43,504 nt of DNA, from assembly GCA_000697475.1 (NCBI GenBank), contig JNEU01000873.1, forward strand, positions 1-43,504, written 5' to 3'. The DNA comes from Lichtheimia corymbifera B2541. Lineage: Eukaryota; Mucoromycota; Mucoromycetes; Mucorales; Lichtheimiaceae. The notes below the pieces were generated by a model. That model searched no databases, was not told the DNA's origin, and saw only the letters and a list, made by a program, of their open reading frames with translations. Position numbers and translations under genes: made by a program. This document shows positions 1-10,610 of the stretch, in pieces. Numbering within the stretch: the stretch's first letter is position 1; the number at the start of each line of letters is the position of its first letter.

Positions 1-2036
1 CCAAATATAGGGGAGACGATGGATGGGCGGGAACGTCCCCGAGAATGCCCACCTCCCATCGTGAAACTTGGACACATGGTGCTGTCGACCATGACGATTA
101 TTTTTGTTCTCATAAAGACCTCACGCTTCCTTATGAAAATGTTGACAAACAAGTATCTTTATGTTTTACATATGCTGTAAACGTGATGGTGTTGGTTTTT
201 CCTACTGGATGGTGTCGATTGCATTAACGGAAAGATCAAAAGCTGAGTGAAATGGCACGTGGTGGCTACACAAACGCGTCCTTGGCAGGTTGCTGCACAA
301 TAGATGATGATTGCTTTTAGGAAGGTACATAAGTAAACAACACCCAATAATGAAGGTGTGGGTCAAGGTATGTGTATTACGGTAATAATGGCTCCACATC
401 ACATTTGGATGTAGGAGAAGGTCGACTTGCATAAACCAATTTTAATTAAGAGGGGCAGGTTGGATGATAGTAGTGTTTGAGATGAAGATGAGCATGGTCA
501 ATGATGGATGAATGCAGAATGACATGGGATGGCCAATAAGAGTTGATGAGGTCGAATCTTGGTGCGCCGCGCGTAGTAATTCCAAGGGCCACCCCACCAC
601 CTGTTGCTGGGCAACGCTCGCTTTCACCTTTGAATTTCGAGCTCAGACTAAAATATTTGCATCGCTCGACGATCAACACACGCACACACACCTTTGACTG
701 CAGTGATTATACTTAAGAGGATCTACCGCGAACTCAATCCTTGTCATGGGCCCTATCAGTCAACGGAAATGTAACATCTTTTAAAGAGTGTTTGTTCTGT
801 CTTGATGCCATGTCAACAAAGGAATTGCTTGGTGAGCGCAAAATTCAAAACGCTTGATATGAGCAGTAAAGGACATACCACTCCCCGTTTTTATTGGTAT
901 CGAAGAATAAACCGCTTGGTTATTGAACGTCAATTATGCTATACATATTAGGGACTCGATAAGATTGGATGGATACTTTTTACCGTGATCGAAACGCGAA
1001 GCGAACAACTTGTCTAGATGATGGGTGATAGTTTTACCTTAGTCGTCAGCATTAGTCTTATGGATGGGATCATGGATCAAATAAATGGAAGTATTGAGCG
1101 TTGTTTATGCATGGATTTCGTGATGACATTGAATGTGCCTTTTACGACAATCGATCGTAGATACTCAAACGGCGGAATCGTTTGCCACAACCGAAGGTGA
1201 TAGCGACAATATGACTTTTTTAAAAGAAAGGGTGTATCCCTTAATTCTCGATGGCAAAATGCCGTATCACAATCGACATCGAGAGTGGGGATGGAGCCGC
1301 CTACGTTCCCTATGCATTATGAAATAGGGTGATGAATTCGTGTATCGCTCCACATTATGAGTGAGATGGCTGATACCGAGTTGCCTAGCAACGCCTCAAC
1401 AACGACATGCAGCAACTGCTTCATTTTGATCCATTTTCGACTTGGCATGTGATTTATCCACCCTCTTTGTCTATTCTAGACTCCTTGATTCCATCCGCTG
1501 CACTCGATTACCTTATCACGGTGTCATGACTGGGATTGCTATCATCGTTGTTGAGAATGGATTATTAATCGTTCGTCCGTGCTAGATGCATTCGTTTTCC
1601 CGGAAAAGTGGTTTCTACTACAATGCTTTTCCCAAAATGGGAGCTTTTTACCGAATCAGTAATGCGACGCAAAGAACAAATGTCGTTTCCCCGCCTTCCG
1701 ATAAACGTCAATTGTTGATATAGCAACAACATTAACCTTGGATACGATGATTCTTATGTGCGTTTTATTGGTAGTTTAATAGATAAATCATATGGTCTTT
1801 GACGATTGGGAAGAGCACTTTCGAAAGGAAAGGTTGATTGAATATATTCATGCTGCCGAAGAACCGGAGGAAAAGCAGTTATGCGCAGGGTGTGTGTAAC
1901 GCATGTCACGATCATGATGTGTGCGTGGGGTAGGGGCGATCGTACTGGCACACACATATAGATCTACTTGTTTATCTCTCGCTCTTTTTTTTTATTTTTC
2001 TCTCACGCGTTAAAGCGTTCTCTTATTCACTGCCTC
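1..2036. other. Gene-poor left flank
   Basis: No reading frame in these 2 kb resembles a real protein: the open stretches are about 60-80 codons, overlap on both strands and show no joinable exons. The first 200 bases carry a diverged copy of the right-end repeat (separate entry). The final part, just before the amidohydrolase start at 2037, is a T/C-rich leader. I see no tRNA-like structure. Confidence 0.6.
53..200 (+). repeat. Diverged half-unit of the palindromic repeat family
   Basis: This stretch aligns by eye with the right arm of the second palindromic unit near the other end of the window (about 42965-43105). Shared blocks in the same order are GTGAAACTT, a TTTGTTC...AAGACC..CACG segment, and CTTTATGTTTT followed by ATGCTGTAAACGTGA. 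Several substitutions and small gaps separate them, so this is an old or diverged copy. Only one arm is visible; the other could lie left of the window. Confidence 0.6.
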
Positions 2037-5000
2037 ATGTCAACCAAGATGGCATCGGATCGTTCGATTCTTCCGAAACAACGGCGACGACGCCATGGTG
2101 TCATTGCTGCCTCCATTGCCTTGTTTATTACGACTTCGTTGTATCTGACTTCCCAACTACCTTCTTTGGAAGATGGATTTATCTCACACCATGACAAGGT
2201 TGTTCCGCCGGGTATTGGGCATGCATCATTTGAATATGGTCTTTCGCAGTGTGAATCCATCCTTGAAGAGCCATCTCCCTCCATTGACAACATTTCAAGA
2301 ACCAATCCACGTGCCACATCCAACAGCACCTTACTGATCAAGAATGGCCATCTCTGGTTAGGCGATCGTTATGTGGATGGCGATTTGCTTGTACAAGACG
2401 GTGTGATACGCGATATAGGAAGAGGGGATCATGATCAGGTTCAAGTGGACAAGGTGATCGATGCTGATGGTCGCGTCGTTACTCCTGGAATCGTTGACAT
2501 GCATTCGCATATGCTGGTGGAAAGCTTTTATGAACTCAATGCGGTCGTTGATAATAACGAAATGACGCAGCCGACGACACCGTTTGTATGTGGAATAATG
2601 GTATGGCTTTTCTATACATATTATCTAATGATTTCTTCATAGGTTCGAGTGATTGATGCTATCAACCCCGGTGATCCAGCATTGAAAGTAGTTGCAAGTG
2701 GCGGTGTTACTACCTCGTTGATACTTCCTGGATCTGGAAATCTTATGGGTGGAGAAGCGGCCGTGGTTAAGCTAAGACCTATGCCTACATTATCAGGAGA
2801 AGACATGCTTGTCACCGCCAATGCTCCAAAAGATGAACTTGTATGGCGTTACATGAAGATGGCGTGTGGTGAGAATGCTTTGAAGCAAGTTATAATTTGT
2901 GTGTGATTGAGTGTGTGGGAAGTTCGCTGACAATGCAAGTAGTTTCTACGGCCGTATCCGGAAGGAGATGCCAAAGACACGTGAGTGGGGATCATGACAA
3001 AATATCTACATGGTTACTGAGATTGGTTTTCATCAAATGTGTAGGGATGGGAGAGGCCTACCTTTTCCGGAAGCGTTTCCAGGAAGCTCATGCATTGAAA
3101 AGAGCTCAAGATGATTGGTGTGAAGCTGCCATACGATTGAATTCGACACATGCTGGATGCAAAGGCCGTGTGCGATTGGATGAGCCTTTCCCAGAGAATT
3201 TGGACTTGGAAAGCTTGGTAGCACTTATGCGGCATAAGGTTAAGCTGAATGTCCACTGCTATTTGCCTCAAGACATTGAAGCTATGGTGCGTCATTCCTT
3301 GGAGTTTGATTTCGATATTGCTGCATTCCATCATGCATTATCAGCTTGGCAAGTACCCGATATCATTAAGCGAGCCAAGACCAATATTACTATTGCAACA
3401 TTTGGAGGTATGTGGTATGATGATTCGCTTCCTTGTATATTATATGCTGATGTTTTATTATAGACATGTGGGGATACAAGGTAGGATAATGGGATCGGAA
3501 ACGTACGAGTATAACAAGACGACTGATATGACTTTTTGTATCTTACAGCATGAAGGATGGGACACCAACGTGGAAGCTCCAAGTATTTTGACCGAGGCAG
3601 GTATCCCTGTTGCGCTTAAAAGCGACCACCCGGTGACAGATGCAGTAAGTATCGAATCGTCAGCACTATATGACCAGTGATTAACATAGTGTCATAGCGG
3701 GATTTGATGCATGAAGCACAAAAAGCATACCATTATGGATTTAGCGAGCATGATGCACTCAAGGCAGTGACCAGCGTACCAGCTGCAGCATTAGGGTTGG
3801 ATTATCGAATTGGAAGGTGAGCTGGCTATTATCATCATCATCATGATCCTACACTCATACATCGTACTGATACGCTATGTGTGGTGATTAGCATTGAAGT
3901 GGGCAAAGACGCTGATCTCGTGATTTGGGATCATCATCCCTTGACACTGGGTGCACGTCCCAAGCATGTTGTTATCGATGGTATGGAGCTCGAATTCGAC
4001 ACCTCATGGGCCAAACATGTCGACGAGGAAATTCAAAAGCCATCAAGCAATCAAGATGAAATGCGTGTACAAGCATCGGATCATTCGCTACCTCCCAAAC
4101 CAGCAACCTCCATGCATGTCCATGATACAAAGACTGCTTGTGCACCGGATGTGGATACATTTATGTTACGGAACATCAGTCGATTGTATGCAGGTCCTGA
4201 TCAAACTATTGATGGTCCTATTGAATTGGCAATCAAAGAGGGTCGAGTAACCTGTATCAGCACCAGTTGCATCAATGACGAGAAAGCAGCGGAATTCGAT
4301 CTCAATGGGGGTGTCGTCATACCTGTAAGATATTATTTATTTGATATGCCTTATATTCCAACTCTAATAATGGTCTTGTCTCTTAGGGTATTCTTCTTGC
4401 TGGTGCACCCATGGGCTTGACAGAAATCATTTCTGAGCCAGCGACATTGGATGGCTATGCAAAGCATGACTTGTTCGATAAGGACCTGCATCGAAAAATG
4501 TCTCGTGCTGCTTATGGTCTCCAATTCAATGGGCTTCATATGCAAAAAGCGTTCAGAGCTGGTATCACTACCGCTATATCACAGCCATTGATCGATGGGG
4601 ATTATACTCTTGCTGGTGTTTCCGTTGCCTTCCATACCGGTGTGCAAGATACAGGTACATATGATTGCTTATAAAGATACCATGGATGACTCATTGAGAG
4701 ATATCTATCTAATATGTAGCCTATGGCGTGAGTGATGCCTTTGTTGAAAGAGAAGCAGCTCTCCACTTTACTATTAGCCACTCTGCCACGGCCAAACTTA
4801 CCGTATCTCAGCAAATCGCAGCCATTCGAGATGTTGTTACACGCCCTGATCCTCTGTTTTCACGTGCTTATAATGGAGAAATACCGGTGGTTGTTGAGAC
4901 TGACAACAAGGACGAGATTGCATCCATTGCGCGATTAAAAAAGGAAGAGCTGCCTCAGACTCGATTTGTCATTTTGGGTGGTGCTGAAGCACATTTGGCA

Positions 5001-5438
5001 GCCAATGCACTTGCTGATGCCGATATCCCCGTGATATTGAAACCAGGTCGCTGTTATGGTAAATCATGGCAGGCTCGACGATGCTTGTATGGCCCGCCTC
5101 TTACATCCGATTCGGTCTTGGACGTATTGATTGCGCATGGTGTACGTGTAGGTCTTGGTAGCACTGATCCTGATGATGGTAGTGCACGCAACATGATCTG
5201 GGAAGCTGGATGGAATCTTGCTCATAATGCCAACCTGACTCAAGAAGCAGCTGTCGGTTTGGTCACGTGGAACTTGGCCCACATCTTTGGATTGCAAGAT
5301 CAAGTAGGATTGATTCAAAAAGGACATCAAGCTGACTTTGTTGCTTACAATGGCAACCCATTCGAGTTTGGTACTCGCGTCCAAATGGTTTATGGAGGTG
5401 CCTATCCCGGTCCCTTATGTTTCCCCAAACAAGTATAA
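2037..5438 (+). CDS. Membrane-anchored amidohydrolase-family protein (tandem amidohydrolase-like halves)
   Basis: Predicted 947 aa from ten exons: 2037-2585, 2643-2884, 2943-2980, 3045-3407, 3464-3480, 3549-3644, 3698-3816, 3892-4324, 4387-4654, 4720-5438. I chose the ATG at 2037 because the frame opens upstream only through a TTG. An Arg-rich cytosolic tail (RRRR) precedes one hydrophobic segment at about residues 22-40, so the protein is probably a type II membrane protein. The first half has the metal-dependent hydrolase layout: H156-x-H158 after VVTPGIVDM, H347 (NVHCY), H372/H373 (AFHH), D429 (KSDHP), then the closing GKDADLVIWD beta-sandwich strand. The second half repeats the fold and ends with a similar GHQADFVAYNGNP strand, but lacks the His-x-His. 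The substrate cannot be told from sequence; imidazolonepropionase-like and dipeptidase-like members share this outline. An AATAAA lies just downstream at 5453. Confidence 0.88.
2885..2942 (+). other. Putative GC-AG intron of the amidohydrolase gene
   Basis: Intron 2 keeps the frame only with a GCAAGT donor at 2885, the classic form of a GC donor. It joins GENAL to N-FYGRIRKEMPK. The nearby GT at 2889 leaves the wrong phase for the TAG acceptor at 2940-2942. Another GT (2864) would keep phase but would delete the ACGEN segment. Confidence 0.6.
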
Positions 5439-5452
5439 GCACACACGTCATG

Positions 5453-5458
5453 AATAAA
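5453..5458 (+). terminator. Poly(A) signal AATAAA for the amidohydrolase gene
   Basis: An exact AATAAA lies 15 nt after the stop codon, followed by a T/A-rich stretch. Position and sequence fit a cleavage/polyadenylation signal; the cleavage site was not determined. Confidence 0.45.
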
Positions 5459-5675
5459 TGTAACGTTTTATATATAAAAATGTCAGTAGAATGGTATTGG
5501 GAGTGAGAGCATAGTCAATCTAGAAAACACAACAAAAGGGGAAGCGGTGTACAACGCCAACAACAAAAGGAACGAGAGAAACAAAGAGGCATATACAAAA
5601 AAAAAGGAAGCATGGTGGGGGTGATGGGTGGTTTACATTACAAAGAGAGGGAGATATAAAAAGAGTGCATATCGA

Positions 5676-8361
5676 TTATGACCAAGAGTGCTGATGAGGA
5701 TGATGATCATGATCCATCGCATTCATCGAAGGTGGTGTTGAAGAAGAAGTTGTTGTTGTTGTAGCAGCGGCAGCAGCAGCAGCAGCGTGTTGCATAAAAA
5801 GTAATTGTTGTAATTGTTCGGGAGTGAGTGATGATAAGGATGGATGATGAGACAACTCGCTGTTATATGAAGCAGGAGAACCAAAGGTGGTTGGGTTATT
5901 ACTGTTATCAGCCATCATTCCCATCCATGATAAGCTCGTTGTTGGAGCACTTCCCACTGTAGGCATGACCGAAGATGCTGCTGCTGCTGCTGATGGTGGA
6001 TGTTGAGGTAAACGCTGTTGTTGGCTGTTTGGAAGAATATTCCTTGATTGTTGTTGTTGTTGTTGGGGCAATAGCATATGCCTGAATCGATCACTTGCAG
6101 ACATGGATTGATTAGGCATGGATCCCGAAATCATGATAGCTGATGATGATCCCGAAGGCTCTTCCTTTTCTTCATTGCTCAATGAATGGCGACGTTGTCG
6201 TTTCGTGGATGCTGTGCGATGTTGAGCAAAGACAATCGGTCGTGATGTCGTTGTAGTAGGAGATGATGTAGTGTCGGTAGCAATGGGTTGCATGGAAACC
6301 TTGATACCACCATTGGGAGCAATATTAATCATGCCTGTACCACTGGAACGCTTTCCAATAACACCCATCGTAGATCCTTGTGATGCATTGGCACCGCTGT
6401 TGATGGTGGAGGATCCAGGATTGGCTTGAAGAATAGCCTTTCCCTTTGTTGGAGCCGCACTTGATCCATTCACGCTACCATTGCTGTTATTATTATTATT
6501 GTTGCTGCTGCTGTTGTTGTTGGCTCGATTCATTCCATCCCCGTTACGATTTGCACTCGATGCACCACTACGATTGCGTTTCTTGATAACATCAGTTTTA
6601 AGACTCAATGGGCGAACGACACCATGTAACTTGAGAAATAGACCACAAGCGTTACACAATGGTTGTCCTTCCGGATTACGACGCCAGAGTGGTGTGGTGG
6701 TTGTAGCACAATTGGTACAGACCGTCGTTGATCCTTCCTTTTTCGAGCCATCATCAGACTTTTTGTTGCTCGCTGAAGATGACGGCTTGTTGTTGGTGAC
6801 TTTGGGTGAATGAATGGGTTGTTGACCTGGTTCAGAAGTAGCCAATGGTGGTGGCGGGGGTGTTTGAGGAACAATGGGTCGCGGAACTATAATGAAAGAA
6901 TGAGAAACATTGCATTGATATCAAGGACAAAGCACATACCTGATGATGATGTCACAGGAGTATGAAATGAATCATTCGAATGCGCAGTGGCAGAGTTTTG
7001 ACCAGCAATAAGGGATGATAACATGCTTGTTTCCACTCCAGGAGACGTAACGGAACCATGACCAGTAGCAGCAGCATTGTTTCCACCCGCATAATACATT
7101 GAGAGTAAATCTTCAAAGCTCATTGCACCTGGATGAATACCGCGACTAGCAGCGGCAGCAGCTACAGCAGCAGCAGCAGCATCCAAATTCATGGAAGCAG
7201 GATGATGAGACGTAGAATTGGCATTATTGAGAGTTGATGTTGGAATCAAAACAGGATGTGAAGACCGCGCCTGCGAGGTCTGATGAGTGTTGATATCATT
7301 TGTTGCGTTGGTAGTGGTAGAAGTAGTAGTAGTAGTAGGATGATGCGGGTGTTGAAGTAATAAGCTTTGACCATGCATTGAATTGACATGATGATATGCT
7401 GGCATTGAATGGCTGAGAAAGTTATTTGTGTCGATAGAACCTGTTCCTGAGAAGGGTGAGGTGGGTTCATGATAATGGTGATCTTGTTCCATATCTGAAT
7501 CGGTTGGCATGTCAACAGGGATAGTGATGCTGTTGCTATTGTTGTTGCTAGGTGCGGTTGCTAGCGTAAAATAAGATCCGCTATTGTCCGTAACCTGTTT
7601 TTGAAGCAATACAATGATTAATCATCCACGCCCCGTTGTATCATTATCAGTCAACTTACACTTTGGGGTGATGCAACGTGGGACGGAGATGACGGAGCCG
7701 CGGCCGATGATGATGATGATGTTGCACGAGTCGAGCCGTACACAAACACGCTCTTATTTCGTGGATATTGTTGAGAAGGATGTCTATTTTGCCTTGGTGT
7801 TGCAATGCCAGGGCTACCCGATCTTTGGAATGGAGGACCTCCACTAAGGAAATCAATCATGTACGGTGGTGCTGATGATGATAAAAGTTCAGTGCTATCA
7901 TCTGGAGCCGGTGGTGAAGTGGCATGACTTGTAGAAGAGGGTGATTCCAAGGACTCGGTAGTATCCATATGCTCGTCTCCTTTTTCTGAACGTGGTGTGG
8001 ATGGAGACGACGACTTTAGCTTGTGTTTGTTGAGCGTCATGGCCATCATTCGCCACGTCAAATTCTCCATGCGTGAGGCATTAGGCAAGGTGTCCTTTGC
8101 CTTGGTATATAACCGCCATACTTGGGTTGCAAGTGGGTCCTTTTTGCTGCTGCCGGTACCATTTTCAGAGGAGTCGGAATCGCTGTCATTGTCGTCGTCC
8201 ATGGCATTGGGAGACTTTGGTTTTTTGGGTGGAAATAAAGAGTCGGACAAGAGCGTGGCTGCCACACCGGAAGGTGTTGAAGGCGACAATGCAGTCAGCT
8301 CTTCTTCAAAAGGCTTGTCAATCGAGTTTAAACGTAGGTTGGGCTTTTCCGAATGATCCAT
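5676..8361 (-). CDS. GATA zinc-finger transcription factor, AreA/Nit2-like
   Basis: Predicted 855 aa from three exons: 8361-7660, 7594-6940, 6886-5676. The single zinc finger is C509-x2-C512-x17-C530-x2-C533 with [10 protein letters not shown] in the loop and [12 protein letters not shown] after it, followed by a basic VIKKRNR tail: the classic fungal GATA domain. Residues about 80-112 ([22 protein letters not shown]) match the N-terminal DUF1752 motif of AreA-type nitrogen regulators. The rest is low complexity: Ser, Asn, Gln, Ala and His runs from trinucleotide repeats, usual for activators. The start is the first ATG giving MDHSEK; further upstream the frame opens without a good start. A nuclear activator of nitrogen-catabolite genes is the family expectation; the actual targets are unknown. 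The gene converges with the amidohydrolase and diverges from the RhoGEF. Confidence 0.92.
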
Positions 8362-10610
8362 GGGAACATAACGATTCGTAGCGTGTTTATTGAGAGTGGA
8401 GACGAGTGGTATAGAAAAAGAGAAGAAAAAAAGAGGAGAAAGATGTAATTCAACTATGGTAGCCTGCTTTCTTTCGGATATGTCGTATAAGGAAGCTTGG
8501 AGCACACGCACAAATCATAATCATGCGGACTTTTTTTCCAGCCTTCCACTCTCACTATTCAATTGTCGTGTGCGTGACTCAGGACAATCCTTTCTGCTGT
8601 ATGGTTGAGTCTCATTGCAATACAATGACCCCTAAACACAAACAACGGAAACCTATTCCCATCTCATGTTTATCCATACAATAAATCCAACTTGTTTCAA
8701 TGCTTTGGTTTTATTATAATCCCATGGTTGATATAATAAAGTTGAGTGTGATGATCGGCTAATCGATAATACTGCTGGAGATCTAGCGTGATAAGCAACT
8801 GATCTGAGAAAAAAAAAGAGAGGCTGGGAACGAGTTAAAAGTAAGGGAAATCGTAAGCACAGCACATATGGGGTCTAGTCGGCTCGCAGATTGACAAGCA
8901 GTACAAGTGGGCGATCAAGTCGCCGATAAGTTATCACAGAGACATCACACGCAGCACATAGTTGACATGCATCCATATATATATACTACAATTGCCAAAT
9001 GGTGTTTCCGTGGGAAAGCTTTGATCAAAAGTGGCATTAGCAGATCCGGATGTTTTTAACTTGTCGTCCGGTTATACTGGCCACTCTACCACATTACGGA
9101 AAAAATACCTGCATTGAGGATTTCCCCGGGATCTCCGACGACAGGGCAACAACAAAAAAGGATCGTTATGCTGGTCCTCATGTTGATGAGTGATAAAAAG
9201 GGATCATGTCATATCACCATTTTATCTCCCATACGGTCCATCCATGTCTATGGGTAAAACTCAATTTTGTACATGTGTTGCCAAGAGTTTTTATCATTTT
9301 TCTATTTTTCTGTCTTGGATCGATGCCATTGGTGTCACCATTTTTCGGACCTGGGGGTGGGGGTCCACAATGACAGGTACAAACTTACAAACATCATTTA
9401 CTTCTCCCAGCCAATGACAGGTGGAGATGATCATCCCAGTGACAATGTACTTTGTACTTTTCGATAAGGTTTTGATCCTTATAAAGATACAGGCATTAAG
9501 CACAGCATCAAACTCAAAAGCCATTGTACATACCAAATCCCTTTTAAATCGCCATTGTCCATACTTGATTGCGCACCCTTTGATGCGGTTCATGATGCAA
9601 CCTTTAATCACCGAAAGATCGGATGAATTTTCATCATCGCCCTCTCCAGGAGGGATTGATTTTTCACATGTTTTCTTCCGTTCATATTAGCCATGTGAAT
9701 ATGAAACATGGGCAGTCATCATTAAACTTTGCATTATCCTTGTTAAGTGCATAGGGTATCATGTTTTGAAGTATACGTGATGGAAGTTCCTTTTGCGATG
9801 TTGACAAATCGATCATTTGCTAGTCAATAATGTTCACTGTATCCTTTAGCAAAGTTGGTCCTTGAGAGGATGTAAGCGTATACGGGATGGCAAACATTGC
9901 AAGCAAGCGTGCTTACGAGATGCATCATCTTCCAAACCCCCCACAAGAATAGAGTCAATTTCAAGCCGAATGTATGAAAGGTTCATTGTTATAAAATGTC
10001 AAGTGGCAAATCGACCTGGTCCGTCGACCCGTCTACTGTTGTAGTATTGATCTAGCGAGCCAAGGATGAAACAACAAATTGTTGGATATATGAAATGTAT
10101 ATAAAAGTCATTAATGCAACAAGTGCAGACAAAACGTGGGGTATGTACGTGATTGCATAGTCAATCTTCTCCGAAATTATGCTTTAATACGAGGGACAAA
10201 ATATGCATTACTTGATTTACAAAGGAAACGGCATTTTCATATATGTCATGAGTGGGATCAAACAAGTTACAAATGCTGATTTGGTGTTACGTAGAGGAAA
10301 CGATAAGGGTCATGATTGTATGGAAGGTCGTTGATTGTCGAGTACTGCAGCGGAGGGATTTTAGAACGCGCGCTTTCAAAGTCTAAAACAGTAACAAGCT
10401 CGGAACACGAGTCTGTGCCCTTTCTCTTCTCGTCCAAGCACGCAAAAGGTTGGGTCCTACTACTCGATAACACTCGATTTCGTAAGTATGCAATGGCGTC
10501 GTTGGTAAAGCGATTGTCGTCGAACTCACCATGTTTGCTGTAGTCGAATATATTCCCCCCATCTCAGCGTACCTGGTCATTTGTATTTCAACAACGCCAA
10601 GAAGGTGCTC
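8362..10610. other. Shared 2.2-kb upstream region between the GATA-factor and RhoGEF genes
   Basis: No convincing coding exon is seen. The region is A/T-rich with several GATA core sites (8765, 8790, 8925, 8931 on the minus strand, 9192, 9463, 10302). It probably holds promoters and 5' leaders of the two divergent genes. The pyrimidine-rich stretch near 8520-8570 could belong to the GATA-factor promoter or leader. Confidence 0.5.
8925..8935. promoter_or_regulatory. Palindromic double GATA site
   Basis: The 11 bases GATAAGTTATC form a perfect inverted pair of GATAA cores, one on each strand, about 565 bp upstream of the GATA-factor start codon. AreA-type factors bind HGATAR, and paired sites often bind better, so autoregulation is plausible. 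This is inference from motif and position only. Confidence 0.4.

Noticed and set aside
6481..6813. Leu-rich frame of 110 codons opposite the GATA-factor gene
   Set aside because: It is the antisense reading of Asn/Ser trinucleotide runs and the zinc finger.
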